Part shown: positions 34,231 to 42,021 of the stretch, piece by piece
Layout of the letters: the number at the start of each line of letters is the position of its first letter
How positions within the stretch are numbered: position 1 is the stretch's first letter
Assembly: GCF_002222615.2 (NCBI RefSeq)
Contig: NZ_CP022412.2
Location: 2,232,001 to 2,296,000 of the forward strand
Direction: 5' to 3'
Length of the DNA stretch: 64,000 bases
DNA from: Bacteroides caccae
GTDB taxonomy: Bacteria > Bacteroidota > Bacteroidia > Bacteroidales > Bacteroidaceae
Notes under the pieces: model-generated
Database searches by the model: none
Seen by the model: the letters and a program-made list of their open reading frames with translations, nothing else
Told to the model about the DNA's origin: nothing
Made by a program: the position numbers and the translations under genes

Positions 34231-35604
34231 ATGAAATTTGTTGATAGAATAGATGAAGCAGCACGACTGAAGGATGCTCTTGCAAGAGAGAAATCCTCGT
34301 TAGTTGTGATGTATGGTCGCAGACGATTGGGTAAATCAACGCTTATTAAAAGGGTGTTGTCAGAAAATGATGTATACTTCCTTGCAGACCGTTCGGAAGG
34401 TCAACATCAGAGGGCATTACTTGCAAAAGTGATAGCACAGGTGTTTCCTGATTTTGAGAAGTTGTCGTATCCCGATTGGGAGTCGATGTTTCGTGCGGTT
34501 AATTATCGAACAGACAAACGTTTTACTTTGTGTTTGGACGAATTTCCGTATCTTGTGGAGCAATCTCCTGAACTGCCGTCTGTATTGCAGAAACTTGTTG
34601 ATGAGAAACAGTTGAAGTATAATCTGGTGCTTTGTGGTTCATCACAAAATATGATGTATGGGTTGTTTCTTGATTCTACTGCGCCTCTTTATGGTCGTGC
34701 TGATGAGATAATGAGACTTACCCCTATACGTTTACCCTATATTCAGGAGGCATTGAACCTTAATGCGATGAACGCTATTGAAGAGTATGCTATATGGGGC
34801 GGTGTGCCGCGCTATTGGGAACTGAGGGAAAACAGAATTTCGCTTGATGATGCCATGTGGCATAATATCCTTTCTGTAAATGGGACTCTTTATGAGGAGC
34901 CGGTAAAACTGTTTCAGGATGATGTTAAGGATATAGTCAAGACTTCGACAATAATGTCTTATATCGGTACTGGTGCAAACCGTCTTTCCGAAATTGCTGC
35001 ACGATGCAATGAACCTGCAACTAATCTGTCGCGTCCATTGAAGAAACTTGTTGATCTCGGTTTTTTGGAAAAAGATGTTCCGTTCGGGATTGATGAAAAG
35101 AATGCGAAAAAGAGCCTCTACAAGATTGCCGATCCGTTTATGGCATTCTACTATCAGTTTGTTGTCCCTAATCGTTCGTTCATTGAACTTGGTCGTCGCT
35201 TACCCATAGAACAGGCTTTGACTGCTCATTTCTCTGAGTATGTGAGTATGCAATGGGAAAAACTGTGTCGGGATGCCGTAACAGGAAATCTTGTTAATGG
35301 AGTAGTTTATGGCAAAGCAAAACGCTGGTGGGGCTCTGTTCTCAATGAGGATAAGAAGCCGGAACAAGTTGAATTTGACGTGATGGCTGAATCGCTCGAT
35401 AAAAAGTATCTGTTGGTCGGAGAATGTAAATGGACAACAGGGGAGAATGGCAAACAGCTAACTGCTGAGCTTCTCCGCAAAGCTAATCTGTTGCCGTTTG
35501 CTAAGAACTACACTATCGTTCCTGTACTGTTCCTTAAGAACGCTCCGAAAGATGATGCTGGGAATGCAATGTTGTCGGAAAATGTTGTAGAGTTAATGAA
35601 GTAA
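34231..35604 (+). CDS. Archaeal-type ATPase with DUF234 nuclease-like C-terminus
   Basis: 457 residues from MKFVDR at 34231; the ATG at 34222 is nearly as good. Walker A is GRRRLGKST (about 30-38), Walker B LCLDEFPYLV, followed by CGSSQNMM. Middle wHTH: ANRLSEIAARCNEPATNLSRPLKKLVDLGFLEKD. The end (VEFDVMAESLDKKYLLVGECKWTT) has the D...E-C-K pattern of the DUF234 PD-(D/E)XK-like domain. This family is frequent in gut anaerobes, is mobile, and has no proven function. It lies 36 bases ahead of the restriction genes and may be co-transcribed. Confidence 0.8.
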   Translation: MKFVDRIDEAARLKDALAREKSSLVVMYGRRRLGKSTLIKRVLSENDVYFLADRSEGQHQRALLAKVIAQVFPDFEKLSYPDWESMFRAVNYRTDKRFTLCLDEFPYLVEQSPELPSVLQKLVDEKQLKYNLVLCGSSQNMMYGLFLDSTAPLYGRADEIMRLTPIRLPYIQEALNLNAMNAIEEYAIWGGVPRYWELRENRISLDDAMWHNILSVNGTLYEEPVKLFQDDVKDIVKTSTIMSYIGTGANRLSEIAARCNEPATNLSRPLKKLVDLGFLEKDVPFGIDEKNAKKSLYKIADPFMAFYYQFVVPNRSFIELGRRLPIEQALTAHFSEYVSMQWEKLCRDAVTGNLVNGVVYGKAKRWWGSVLNEDKKPEQVEFDVMAESLDKKYLLVGECKWTTGENGKQLTAELLRKANLLPFAKNYTIVPVLFLKNAPKDDAGNAMLSENVVELMK

Positions 35605-35640
35605 AGAGATATCAAATTTACGATTTGACAGAGTTATTAG

Positions 35641-37134
35641 ATGGCAAAAAAAACAATAAATAAAGAGCTTACAGGTGCACAGGACTTATACAATTTCTTG
35701 TTTGAGGCCTGTAATATAATACGCGGTCCTGTAAGCCAAGATAATTTTAAGGATTATATCACGCCTTTACTTTATTACAAGCGGATATCTGATGTTTATG
35801 ATGAAGAAACAGAAGAAGCTTTAATATCAAGTGGTGGTGATAAGGAGTATGCATCTCTGCCAGAACAACATCGTTTTGTTATTCCTGATGGTTGTCATTG
35901 GCAAGAAGTCCGAGAGCGTACAGAAAATCTTGGAGCTGCCATAGTCGGTGCTATGAGGCAGATAGAGATAGCAAACCCAGATACATTGTATGGGGTGCTA
36001 TCTATGTTTTCATCTCAGAAATGGACTAACAAAGCAATACTCAATGATAGCAAGATTCGTGACCTGATAGAACATCTATCAAAACGAAAACTTGGTAATA
36101 AGGATTACCCTGCGGACTTAATGGGTGATGCTTATGAAATATTATTGAAGAAGTTTGCCGATGATAGTAAGGCTCAAGCTGGAGAGTTTTATACTCCTCG
36201 TTCTGTTGTGAGATTATTAGTGCATATTCTCGATCCGCAACCGGGGGAAACTGTATATGATCCTGCTTGTGGTAGTGGAGGAATGCTTATCGAAGCTATA
36301 CGATATATGCACGATGATTCTCTTTGCTGCGGAAGTATATTCGGACAGGAAAAGAATGTCGTGAATGCGGCCATTGCTAAAATGAATCTATTCCTGCATG
36401 GTGCATCTGATTTTAATGTAATGCAAGGCGACACATTGAGAGACCCAAAAATTCTTCAAGGTGGTAATATCGCCAAATTCGATTGTGTTATAGCAAACCC
36501 CCCATTTTCTCTTGAAAATTGGGGAGCAACGGAATGGAGTTCAGATAAATATAAGCGCAATATCTATGGCACACCGAGTGATAGTTGTGGTGACTATGCG
36601 TGGATTCAGCATATGATATGTTCTATGTCTTCCGGCAAGGGGCGTATGGCTGTTGTAATGCCGCAAGGTATTCTGTTTCGTGGAAATCAAGAAGCAGAAA
36701 TAAGGAAACAATTAGTCGAAAGTGATTTGATAGAAGCCGTTGTTACATTAGGAGATAAATTGTTTTATGGAACTGGACTTTCACCGTGCTTTTTGATAAT
36801 ACGAAGAATGAAACAGGCTCATCATTCCGGACGGATTTTGATGATAGATGGTTCCAAAATTCTAACTCAAAAGAGAGCGCAGAATATTTTAGAAGAGAAT
36901 GATATAGATAGGTTATATTCACTTTATCAAAATTACTCCGATGAAGAGGACTATTCTCGAATCGTTACATTGCAGGAGATAAGAGATAAAGAGTATAATC
37001 TTTCGCCCAATCGCTATGTGGTTTACCACAAGGAGGAAATTCGTCCTTATGCGGAAGTGTTGGCTGAGTTCAAACAAGCATACGCAGATGTGAAGCGATT
37101 GGAGAACGAATTTTCATTACTCATTAACGCATAA
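35641..37134 (+). CDS. hsdM: Type I restriction-modification methyltransferase subunit, paralogue 1
   Basis: 497 residues. N-terminal helical domain (LYNFLFEACNIIRGPVSQDNFKDYITPLLYYKRISD), then the catalytic domain with motif I DPACGSGGMLIEA for S-adenosylmethionine and motif IV NPPFS for N6-adenine methylation. Full length and intact. The next gene is a second full-length HsdM that differs throughout, so this is an old duplication or two recruited subunits, not a recent copy. First structural gene of the type I operon. Confidence 0.88.
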   Translation: MAKKTINKELTGAQDLYNFLFEACNIIRGPVSQDNFKDYITPLLYYKRISDVYDEETEEALISSGGDKEYASLPEQHRFVIPDGCHWQEVRERTENLGAAIVGAMRQIEIANPDTLYGVLSMFSSQKWTNKAILNDSKIRDLIEHLSKRKLGNKDYPADLMGDAYEILLKKFADDSKAQAGEFYTPRSVVRLLVHILDPQPGETVYDPACGSGGMLIEAIRYMHDDSLCCGSIFGQEKNVVNAAIAKMNLFLHGASDFNVMQGDTLRDPKILQGGNIAKFDCVIANPPFSLENWGATEWSSDKYKRNIYGTPSDSCGDYAWIQHMICSMSSGKGRMAVVMPQGILFRGNQEAEIRKQLVESDLIEAVVTLGDKLFYGTGLSPCFLIIRRMKQAHHSGRILMIDGSKILTQKRAQNILEENDIDRLYSLYQNYSDEEDYSRIVTLQEIRDKEYNLSPNRYVVYHKEEIRPYAEVLAEFKQAYADVKRLENEFSLLINA

Positions 37135-37139
37135 TCAAT

Positions 37140-38672
37140 ATGGCAGAAAAAGTAAAACAATATCGTCTTCCTGATGACCCTATTACGCTCGATGAACTTA
37201 AAAGTTTCCTTTGGGCGGCTGCCACTCATTTGCGTGGTCAGATTGATGCTGCAGGATATAAAGAGTATATTTTCCCTTTGCTTTTTTTCAAACGCATTTC
37301 CGATGTTTATGATGAACAGTTTGAAGGATTTGTGTGTGAAGGAGGAGTTGAGTATGCAGGTATGCAAGTAGAAGATCTCCCCATCCGTATTCCTGATGGT
37401 GCGCACTGGAGAGATGTTCGTGAGGTGACGGAAAATGTTGGTAATAAATTAGTCGAAGCATTTATTGCCATTGAGCAAGCCAATCCTGCTAAGGAAATGG
37501 ATGGTAGAAAAATCGGAGGATTAGAAGGTATTTTCGGACCTAAGGATGGCTGGACCAATAAGGCGAAGATGCCTGATAATATCATTACTTCGTTGATTGA
37601 GGATTTTTCTAAATATACGTTGAGCCTAAAGGCTTGTCCTGCCGATGAGATGGGGCAGGCATACGAATACCTTGTTGGAAAGTTTGCCGATGATGCCGGA
37701 AATACTGCTCAGGAGTTCTATACGAATAGAACAGTCGTTCAACTTATGGCTGAGATACTGCAGCCACAACCGAATGAAAGCATTTATGACCCAACTTGTG
37801 GTTCCGGAGGTATGTTGGTTAAATGTTTAGACTATCTTCGCAACAAAGGTGCAGAGTGGCAGAGTGTACAGGTGTTCGGACAAGAGGTGAATGGCTTGAC
37901 TTCTTCTATTGCACGAATGAATCTTTATTTGAATGGAGTTGAAGATTTTTCGATTGCATGTGCAGATACGTTGGAGCATCCTGCATTCTTGGATGGCAGC
38001 CATCTTCGTAAGTTCGACATTGTTCTGGCAAATCCTCCTTATTCAATCAAAGAATGGAATCGTGAAAAATTCATGAATGATAAGTGGGGACGTAATTTCT
38101 TGGGAACGCCTCCGCAAGGAAGAGCTGATTATGCATTTTTTCAACATATTATTGCTTCGATGGATAGAAATACTGGTAGGTGTGCTATATTGTTTCCCCA
38201 TGGTGTACTATTTCGTGATGAAGAATATGAGTTGCGCAAAAAATTAGTTGAAATAGATATTGTAGATTGCGTAATTGGACTTGGTCCTAATCTATTTTTT
38301 AATGCTTCTATGGAGGCTTGTATTATTATCTGCAAAAATAGAAAAGAAGATAGTCATAAAGGTAAAGTTATTTTTATTGACGCAAAAGGAGAGGTATCAA
38401 GAAAGAATGCTGAAAGTTATTTAGAAAATACTCACATCCAGAAAATTATTTCTGCTTATGAAAATTTTGAAGATATAGAATATTTTGCAAAAGTTGCTGA
38501 TATAAATGATATAGATAATAATAAGAGTTTGCTTAGTATACAAAGTTATGTCAAGCAAAAAGGAACAAATGAAATATACATTTTGGATGAATCACTCCCA
38601 AAATGGATTGAGGCTTCAAGATCAATGCATATCGAAGTTGCTAATCTTTTAAGTATGCTAAAATATGAGTAG
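37140..38672 (+). CDS. hsdM: Type I restriction-modification methyltransferase subunit, paralogue 2
   Basis: 510 residues. Same order as paralogue 1: N-terminal HsdM helical domain (FLWAAATHLRGQIDAAGYKEYIFPLLFFKRISDVYDEQF), then DPTCGSGGMLVKC and NPPYS. Motif IV is Y where the first has F. Six bases follow the first gene's stop codon, and its end overlaps hsdS-1 by eight bases, so all three are translated together. The usual M2S complex may here be M1M2S. Both subunits keep catalytic motifs. Confidence 0.88.
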   Translation: MAEKVKQYRLPDDPITLDELKSFLWAAATHLRGQIDAAGYKEYIFPLLFFKRISDVYDEQFEGFVCEGGVEYAGMQVEDLPIRIPDGAHWRDVREVTENVGNKLVEAFIAIEQANPAKEMDGRKIGGLEGIFGPKDGWTNKAKMPDNIITSLIEDFSKYTLSLKACPADEMGQAYEYLVGKFADDAGNTAQEFYTNRTVVQLMAEILQPQPNESIYDPTCGSGGMLVKCLDYLRNKGAEWQSVQVFGQEVNGLTSSIARMNLYLNGVEDFSIACADTLEHPAFLDGSHLRKFDIVLANPPYSIKEWNREKFMNDKWGRNFLGTPPQGRADYAFFQHIIASMDRNTGRCAILFPHGVLFRDEEYELRKKLVEIDIVDCVIGLGPNLFFNASMEACIIICKNRKEDSHKGKVIFIDAKGEVSRKNAESYLENTHIQKIISAYENFEDIEYFAKVADINDIDNNKSLLSIQSYVKQKGTNEIYILDESLPKWIEASRSMHIEVANLLSMLKYE

Positions 38673-39795
38673 GGTAAAGTTTGGAGATGTCGTTAAAGAT
38701 GTGAAGATAAATATAGATCGTCTAAATAATCCGTATGAATACTATGTTGCAGGCGATCATATGGATTCGGAGGATTTAACCATACATAGGAAAGGATGTT
38801 TTACAACAGATGATGTTGGACCTGCTTTTATTCGTGTATTTAAACCAGGTCAGATTTTGTATGGTTCAAGAAGAACATATCTAAAGAAAATAGCAGTTGC
38901 TGATTTTGAAGGAGTATGTGCTAATACTACTTTTGTTTTTGAAACGAAAGATCCTCATGCATTTGAGCAACGTTTGTTGCCGTTCATTATGCTATCAAAG
39001 GATTTTACGACTTGGTCGATAGCTAAATCAAAAGGTTCTACAAATCCTTATGTGTTATTTTCTGATTTGGCTGATTTTGAGTTTGAATTACCTCCATTAG
39101 AGGAACAAAAAGTTCTTGTTGATAAATTATGGGCAGCCTATCGATTGAAGGAGGCTTATAAGAAACTACTTGTTGCCACTGATGAAATGGTGAAATCGCA
39201 ATTTATCGAGATGTATTATAATACTCATAATAAGCAAACCCTTGAATCGGTTTGTCCAATCATGAATAAGGGGATAACGCCAAAATATGTTGAATCTTCT
39301 TCTGTCTTAGTGATTAATCAAGCATGTATCCATTGGGATGGTCAACGTTTGGGTAATATAAAATACCACAACGAGGAAATCCCAGTTAGGAAGAGAATAC
39401 TTGAATCAGGAGATGTTCTCTTGAATGCAACTGGAAATGGTACTCTTGGACGATGTTGTGTATTTATTTGTCCTTCAGACAATAATACCTACATAAATGA
39501 TGGACATGTGATTGCCTTGTCAACAGATAGAGCAGTGATTCTTCCAGAAGTGCTTAATACATACCTTTCTTTAAATGATACGCAAGCAGAAATATACAGG
39601 CAATATGTAACTGGTTCTACAAATCAAGTTGATATCGTATTCTCAGATATCAAGAAAATGAAAGTTCCTGTTCCTAGTATGGATGAACAAATCTTGTTTG
39701 TTGAGGTCCTCACACAAGCCGATAAATCAAAATTTGAGTTGAAGCAGTGTATTGAAAATATCGATAAAGTCATAAAGAGTTTAATAAACGGATAG
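38665..39795 (+). CDS. hsdS: Type I specificity subunit HsdS-1
   Basis: 376 residues with two target recognition domains. TRD1 (about 1-150) begins MSRVKFGDVVKDVK and ends in the conserved FELPPLEEQKVLVDKLW helix; a central linker ATDEMVKSQFIEMYY leads into TRD2 (about 190-345), which ends MKVPVPSMDEQ and the C-terminal coil QADKSKF. The 19-bp repeat at 39196 encodes SQFIEM. HsdS reads the two half-sites of the DNA target. Start overlaps hsdM-2 by eight bases. A recombinase and second hsdS follow. Confidence 0.88.
   Translation: MSRVKFGDVVKDVKINIDRLNNPYEYYVAGDHMDSEDLTIHRKGCFTTDDVGPAFIRVFKPGQILYGSRRTYLKKIAVADFEGVCANTTFVFETKDPHAFEQRLLPFIMLSKDFTTWSIAKSKGSTNPYVLFSDLADFEFELPPLEEQKVLVDKLWAAYRLKEAYKKLLVATDEMVKSQFIEMYYNTHNKQTLESVCPIMNKGITPKYVESSSVLVINQACIHWDGQRLGNIKYHNEEIPVRKRILESGDVLLNATGNGTLGRCCVFICPSDNNTYINDGHVIALSTDRAVILPEVLNTYLSLNDTQAEIYRQYVTGSTNQVDIVFSDIKKMKVPVPSMDEQILFVEVLTQADKSKFELKQCIENIDKVIKSLING
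39196..39214 (+). repeat. hsdS cassette repeat, copy 1
   Basis: TCGCAATTTATCGAGATGT, inside hsdS-1 between TRD1 and TRD2, read as S-Q-F-I-E-M. Identical copies at 40841 and 41369. Confidence 0.85.
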
Positions 39796-39852
39796 AATAA
39801 GAGAGATACGTTGATAGCTGCGGCTTAATTGGATAACAAATTTATTAATAAT

Positions 39853-40836
39853 ATGATAGAGAATCTGATTAATGACATAGAGCAGGCTATGCTGGGAGTT
39901 TTAAACAATGAGCAAATGAGTCAATTACGAAAGGTGCTAGATTATGCCTTTCGTGATATCAACGTGTCGTCTAAGAACAATGAAGAGTGCAGTGGTAATA
40001 GTGAATTAATAGATAGTTTTTTGTCGGCTAAACGAGTCGAAGGTTGTTCGGATAAGTCGATGCACTATTATCGAAGTACATTAAATAATGCTATCAGGAA
40101 AATAGAAAAAAATATTCGCCATATCACTACTGATGACTTGCGTAATTACTTAAATGATTATCAGCAGACAAGCGGTGCTACAAAGGTTACGGTAGACAAT
40201 ATACGTCGCATTTTGTCAAGTTTCTTTTCATGGCTTGAGGATGAGGATTATATTGTGAAGAGTCCGGTACGTCGGATTCATAAAGTAAAAGTCGGAAAAA
40301 CAGTCAAAGAAACATACTCCGATGAAGCGTTAGAACAAATGCGTGACCATTGCGAAGGTATTCGCGATTTAGCCTTGATTGATTTGTTGGCCTCTACTGG
40401 TATGCGTGTCGGGGAGTTGGTCAAACTCAATCGGAACGATATAGACTTTGAAAACCGGGAATGCATCGTTACCGGTAAAGGAGATAAGCAACGTCGAGTT
40501 TATTTCGATGCTCGTACAAAGATACATTTACAACGTTATTTGGCAGAACGGATAGATGACAATCCTGCCCTGTTTGTTTCATTATTAGCACCTTACGATC
40601 GCTTACAGATAAGTGGTGTGGAAATACGTTTACGTCGTTTGGGGCGTGAATTGAATATTCCTAAGGTGCATCCTCATAAATTTCGCCGTACGTTGGCGAC
40701 AATGGCGATAGATAAAGGTATGCCTATAGAGCAGGTCCAGCATCTCTTAGGGCATCAAAGTCTTGATACAACATTGCAATATGCTATGGTGAATCAGACA
40801 AATGTAAAAATGTCTCACCGTAAATTTATTGGTTAG
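39853..40836 (+). CDS. Tyrosine recombinase lying between the two hsdS genes
   Basis: 327 residues from the ATG at 39853; a TTG start at 39829 would add eight. The N-terminal SAM-like core-binding domain (FLSAKRVEGCSDKSMHYYRSTLNNAI) precedes the catalytic domain: Arg in STGMRVGELVKL, His-x-x-Arg in PHKFRRTLAT, His in LLGHQSLDTT and nucleophile Tyr in LQYAMVN. All catalytic residues are present. Unlike the island integrase it is closest to XerD-like recombinases that invert or shuffle DNA cassettes. Location inside an hsdS pair implies rearrangement of specificity genes. Confidence 0.9.
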   Translation: MIENLINDIEQAMLGVLNNEQMSQLRKVLDYAFRDINVSSKNNEECSGNSELIDSFLSAKRVEGCSDKSMHYYRSTLNNAIRKIEKNIRHITTDDLRNYLNDYQQTSGATKVTVDNIRRILSSFFSWLEDEDYIVKSPVRRIHKVKVGKTVKETYSDEALEQMRDHCEGIRDLALIDLLASTGMRVGELVKLNRNDIDFENRECIVTGKGDKQRRVYFDARTKIHLQRYLAERIDDNPALFVSLLAPYDRLQISGVEIRLRRLGRELNIPKVHPHKFRRTLATMAIDKGMPIEQVQHLLGHQSLDTTLQYAMVNQTNVKMSHRKFIG

Positions 40837-40837
40837 T

Positions 40838-41989
40838 ATGTCGCAATTTATCGAGATGTTCAAAGAGAAGGGGTATCCTTTGAGAATGCTAAAATCGTTT
40901 GCTGATGTATCCACTGGAGGTACGCCTTCTAAGGCAAATCTTGAATATTGGAATGGAGATAAGCCATGGGTATCTGCAGAGGACATGAAAAATAAGTATG
41001 TATATGACACTTGCGAGAAGGTCACAGAAGCCGGATATGCTACATGCAAGATTATCCCAGTAGATACCTTGATGTATGTATGTCGAGGTAGTATCGGAGT
41101 AATGGCAATCAATAAGATAGAATGTGCAACCAATCAGTCTATATGTAGAGCAAAGTGCCACGATAACGTATGTAACGTAGAGTTTCTTTATCATGCTTTA
41201 ATGTATCAAAAAGACAACATTAAGAAAATGGGGACTGGCACATCATTCAAATCATTGAATCAAACTTCATTCTCTGAATTGAAAATAGAATTGCCCCCTT
41301 ACAATGAACAGATGAAGTTTGTAAGCATTGCTCAACAGGCCGATAAATCAAAATTTGGCGACTTCAAATCGCAATTTATCGAGATGTTTGGGAATCCTCT
41401 TTCTTTAAATCAGAAGAATGAGTTGAAAAGATTAGGAGAATGTTGTATTCTAAATCCAAGACGTCCTAACATTGCTCTTTGCGACACCGATAAAGTCTCT
41501 TTTATTCCTATGCCGGCGGTAAGTGAGGATGGATATTTGGTAGATATGACTGACGAAGAATATGGAAAAGTAAAAAAAGGCTTTACATATTTTGAGAATA
41601 ATGATGTCTTGTTTGCCAAAATTACACCTTGTATGGAGAATGGCAAAGGAGCTATTGTACATGGACTTACAAATGGTATAGGAATGGGATCTACAGAATT
41701 TCATGTATTGCGGCCAATTAACGGAATATCTAGTCCCTATTGGCTGTTAGCATTAACACGAATGCCTATATTTCGTGAGCGTGCTGCAAAAAATATGTCT
41801 GGAACAGGCGGGCAGAAAAGAGTTAGTGCTTCATATCTGGACCATTTTATGGTTGGATTGCCTGCGATGGAGGAACAAAGGCGTTTTGAAGCAATATATA
41901 GACAAGCCGACAAATCAGAATCTGTCATTCAAAAAGCTTTAGTATATTTGAATGACATACAGAGTGACGAATTAGGGAAAATCGCTTAA
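40838..41989 (+). CDS. hsdS: Type I specificity subunit HsdS-2, starting in a cassette repeat
   Basis: 383 residues from the ATG at 40838, one base after the recombinase stop. Two TRDs: residues about 1-165 and 175-345. Unlike hsdS-1 it starts directly with MSQFIEMF, the motif normally found mid-protein, and the same motif recurs before the second TRD (FKSQFIEMFGN). Linker/coil QQADKSKF is almost the same as in hsdS-1. It therefore looks like two stored TRD cassettes fused behind a start codon. It could be expressed as a full S subunit, or be a donor for recombination into hsdS-1. Confidence 0.85.
   Translation: MSQFIEMFKEKGYPLRMLKSFADVSTGGTPSKANLEYWNGDKPWVSAEDMKNKYVYDTCEKVTEAGYATCKIIPVDTLMYVCRGSIGVMAINKIECATNQSICRAKCHDNVCNVEFLYHALMYQKDNIKKMGTGTSFKSLNQTSFSELKIELPPYNEQMKFVSIAQQADKSKFGDFKSQFIEMFGNPLSLNQKNELKRLGECCILNPRRPNIALCDTDKVSFIPMPAVSEDGYLVDMTDEEYGKVKKGFTYFENNDVLFAKITPCMENGKGAIVHGLTNGIGMGSTEFHVLRPINGISSPYWLLALTRMPIFRERAAKNMSGTGGQKRVSASYLDHFMVGLPAMEEQRRFEAIYRQADKSESVIQKALVYLNDIQSDELGKIA
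40841..40859 (+). repeat. hsdS cassette repeat, copy 2
   Basis: TCGCAATTTATCGAGATGT at the very start of hsdS-2, in the same codon phase as the copies at 39196 and 41369. Confidence 0.85.
41369..41387 (+). repeat. hsdS cassette repeat, copy 3
   Basis: TCGCAATTTATCGAGATGT between the two TRDs of hsdS-2. Just upstream GCCGATAAATCAAAATTT (41339) is also found near the end of hsdS-1 (39718), extending the shared linker. Confidence 0.85.
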
Positions 41990-42021
41990 TTATTAAATTG
42001 ATAACAATAAAAACCATAGAT

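Noticed and set aside
40838..41989. hsdS-2 as a pseudogene
   Set aside because: It begins at an odd place (inside a cassette repeat) but has a start codon, an unbroken frame and two complete recognition domains.
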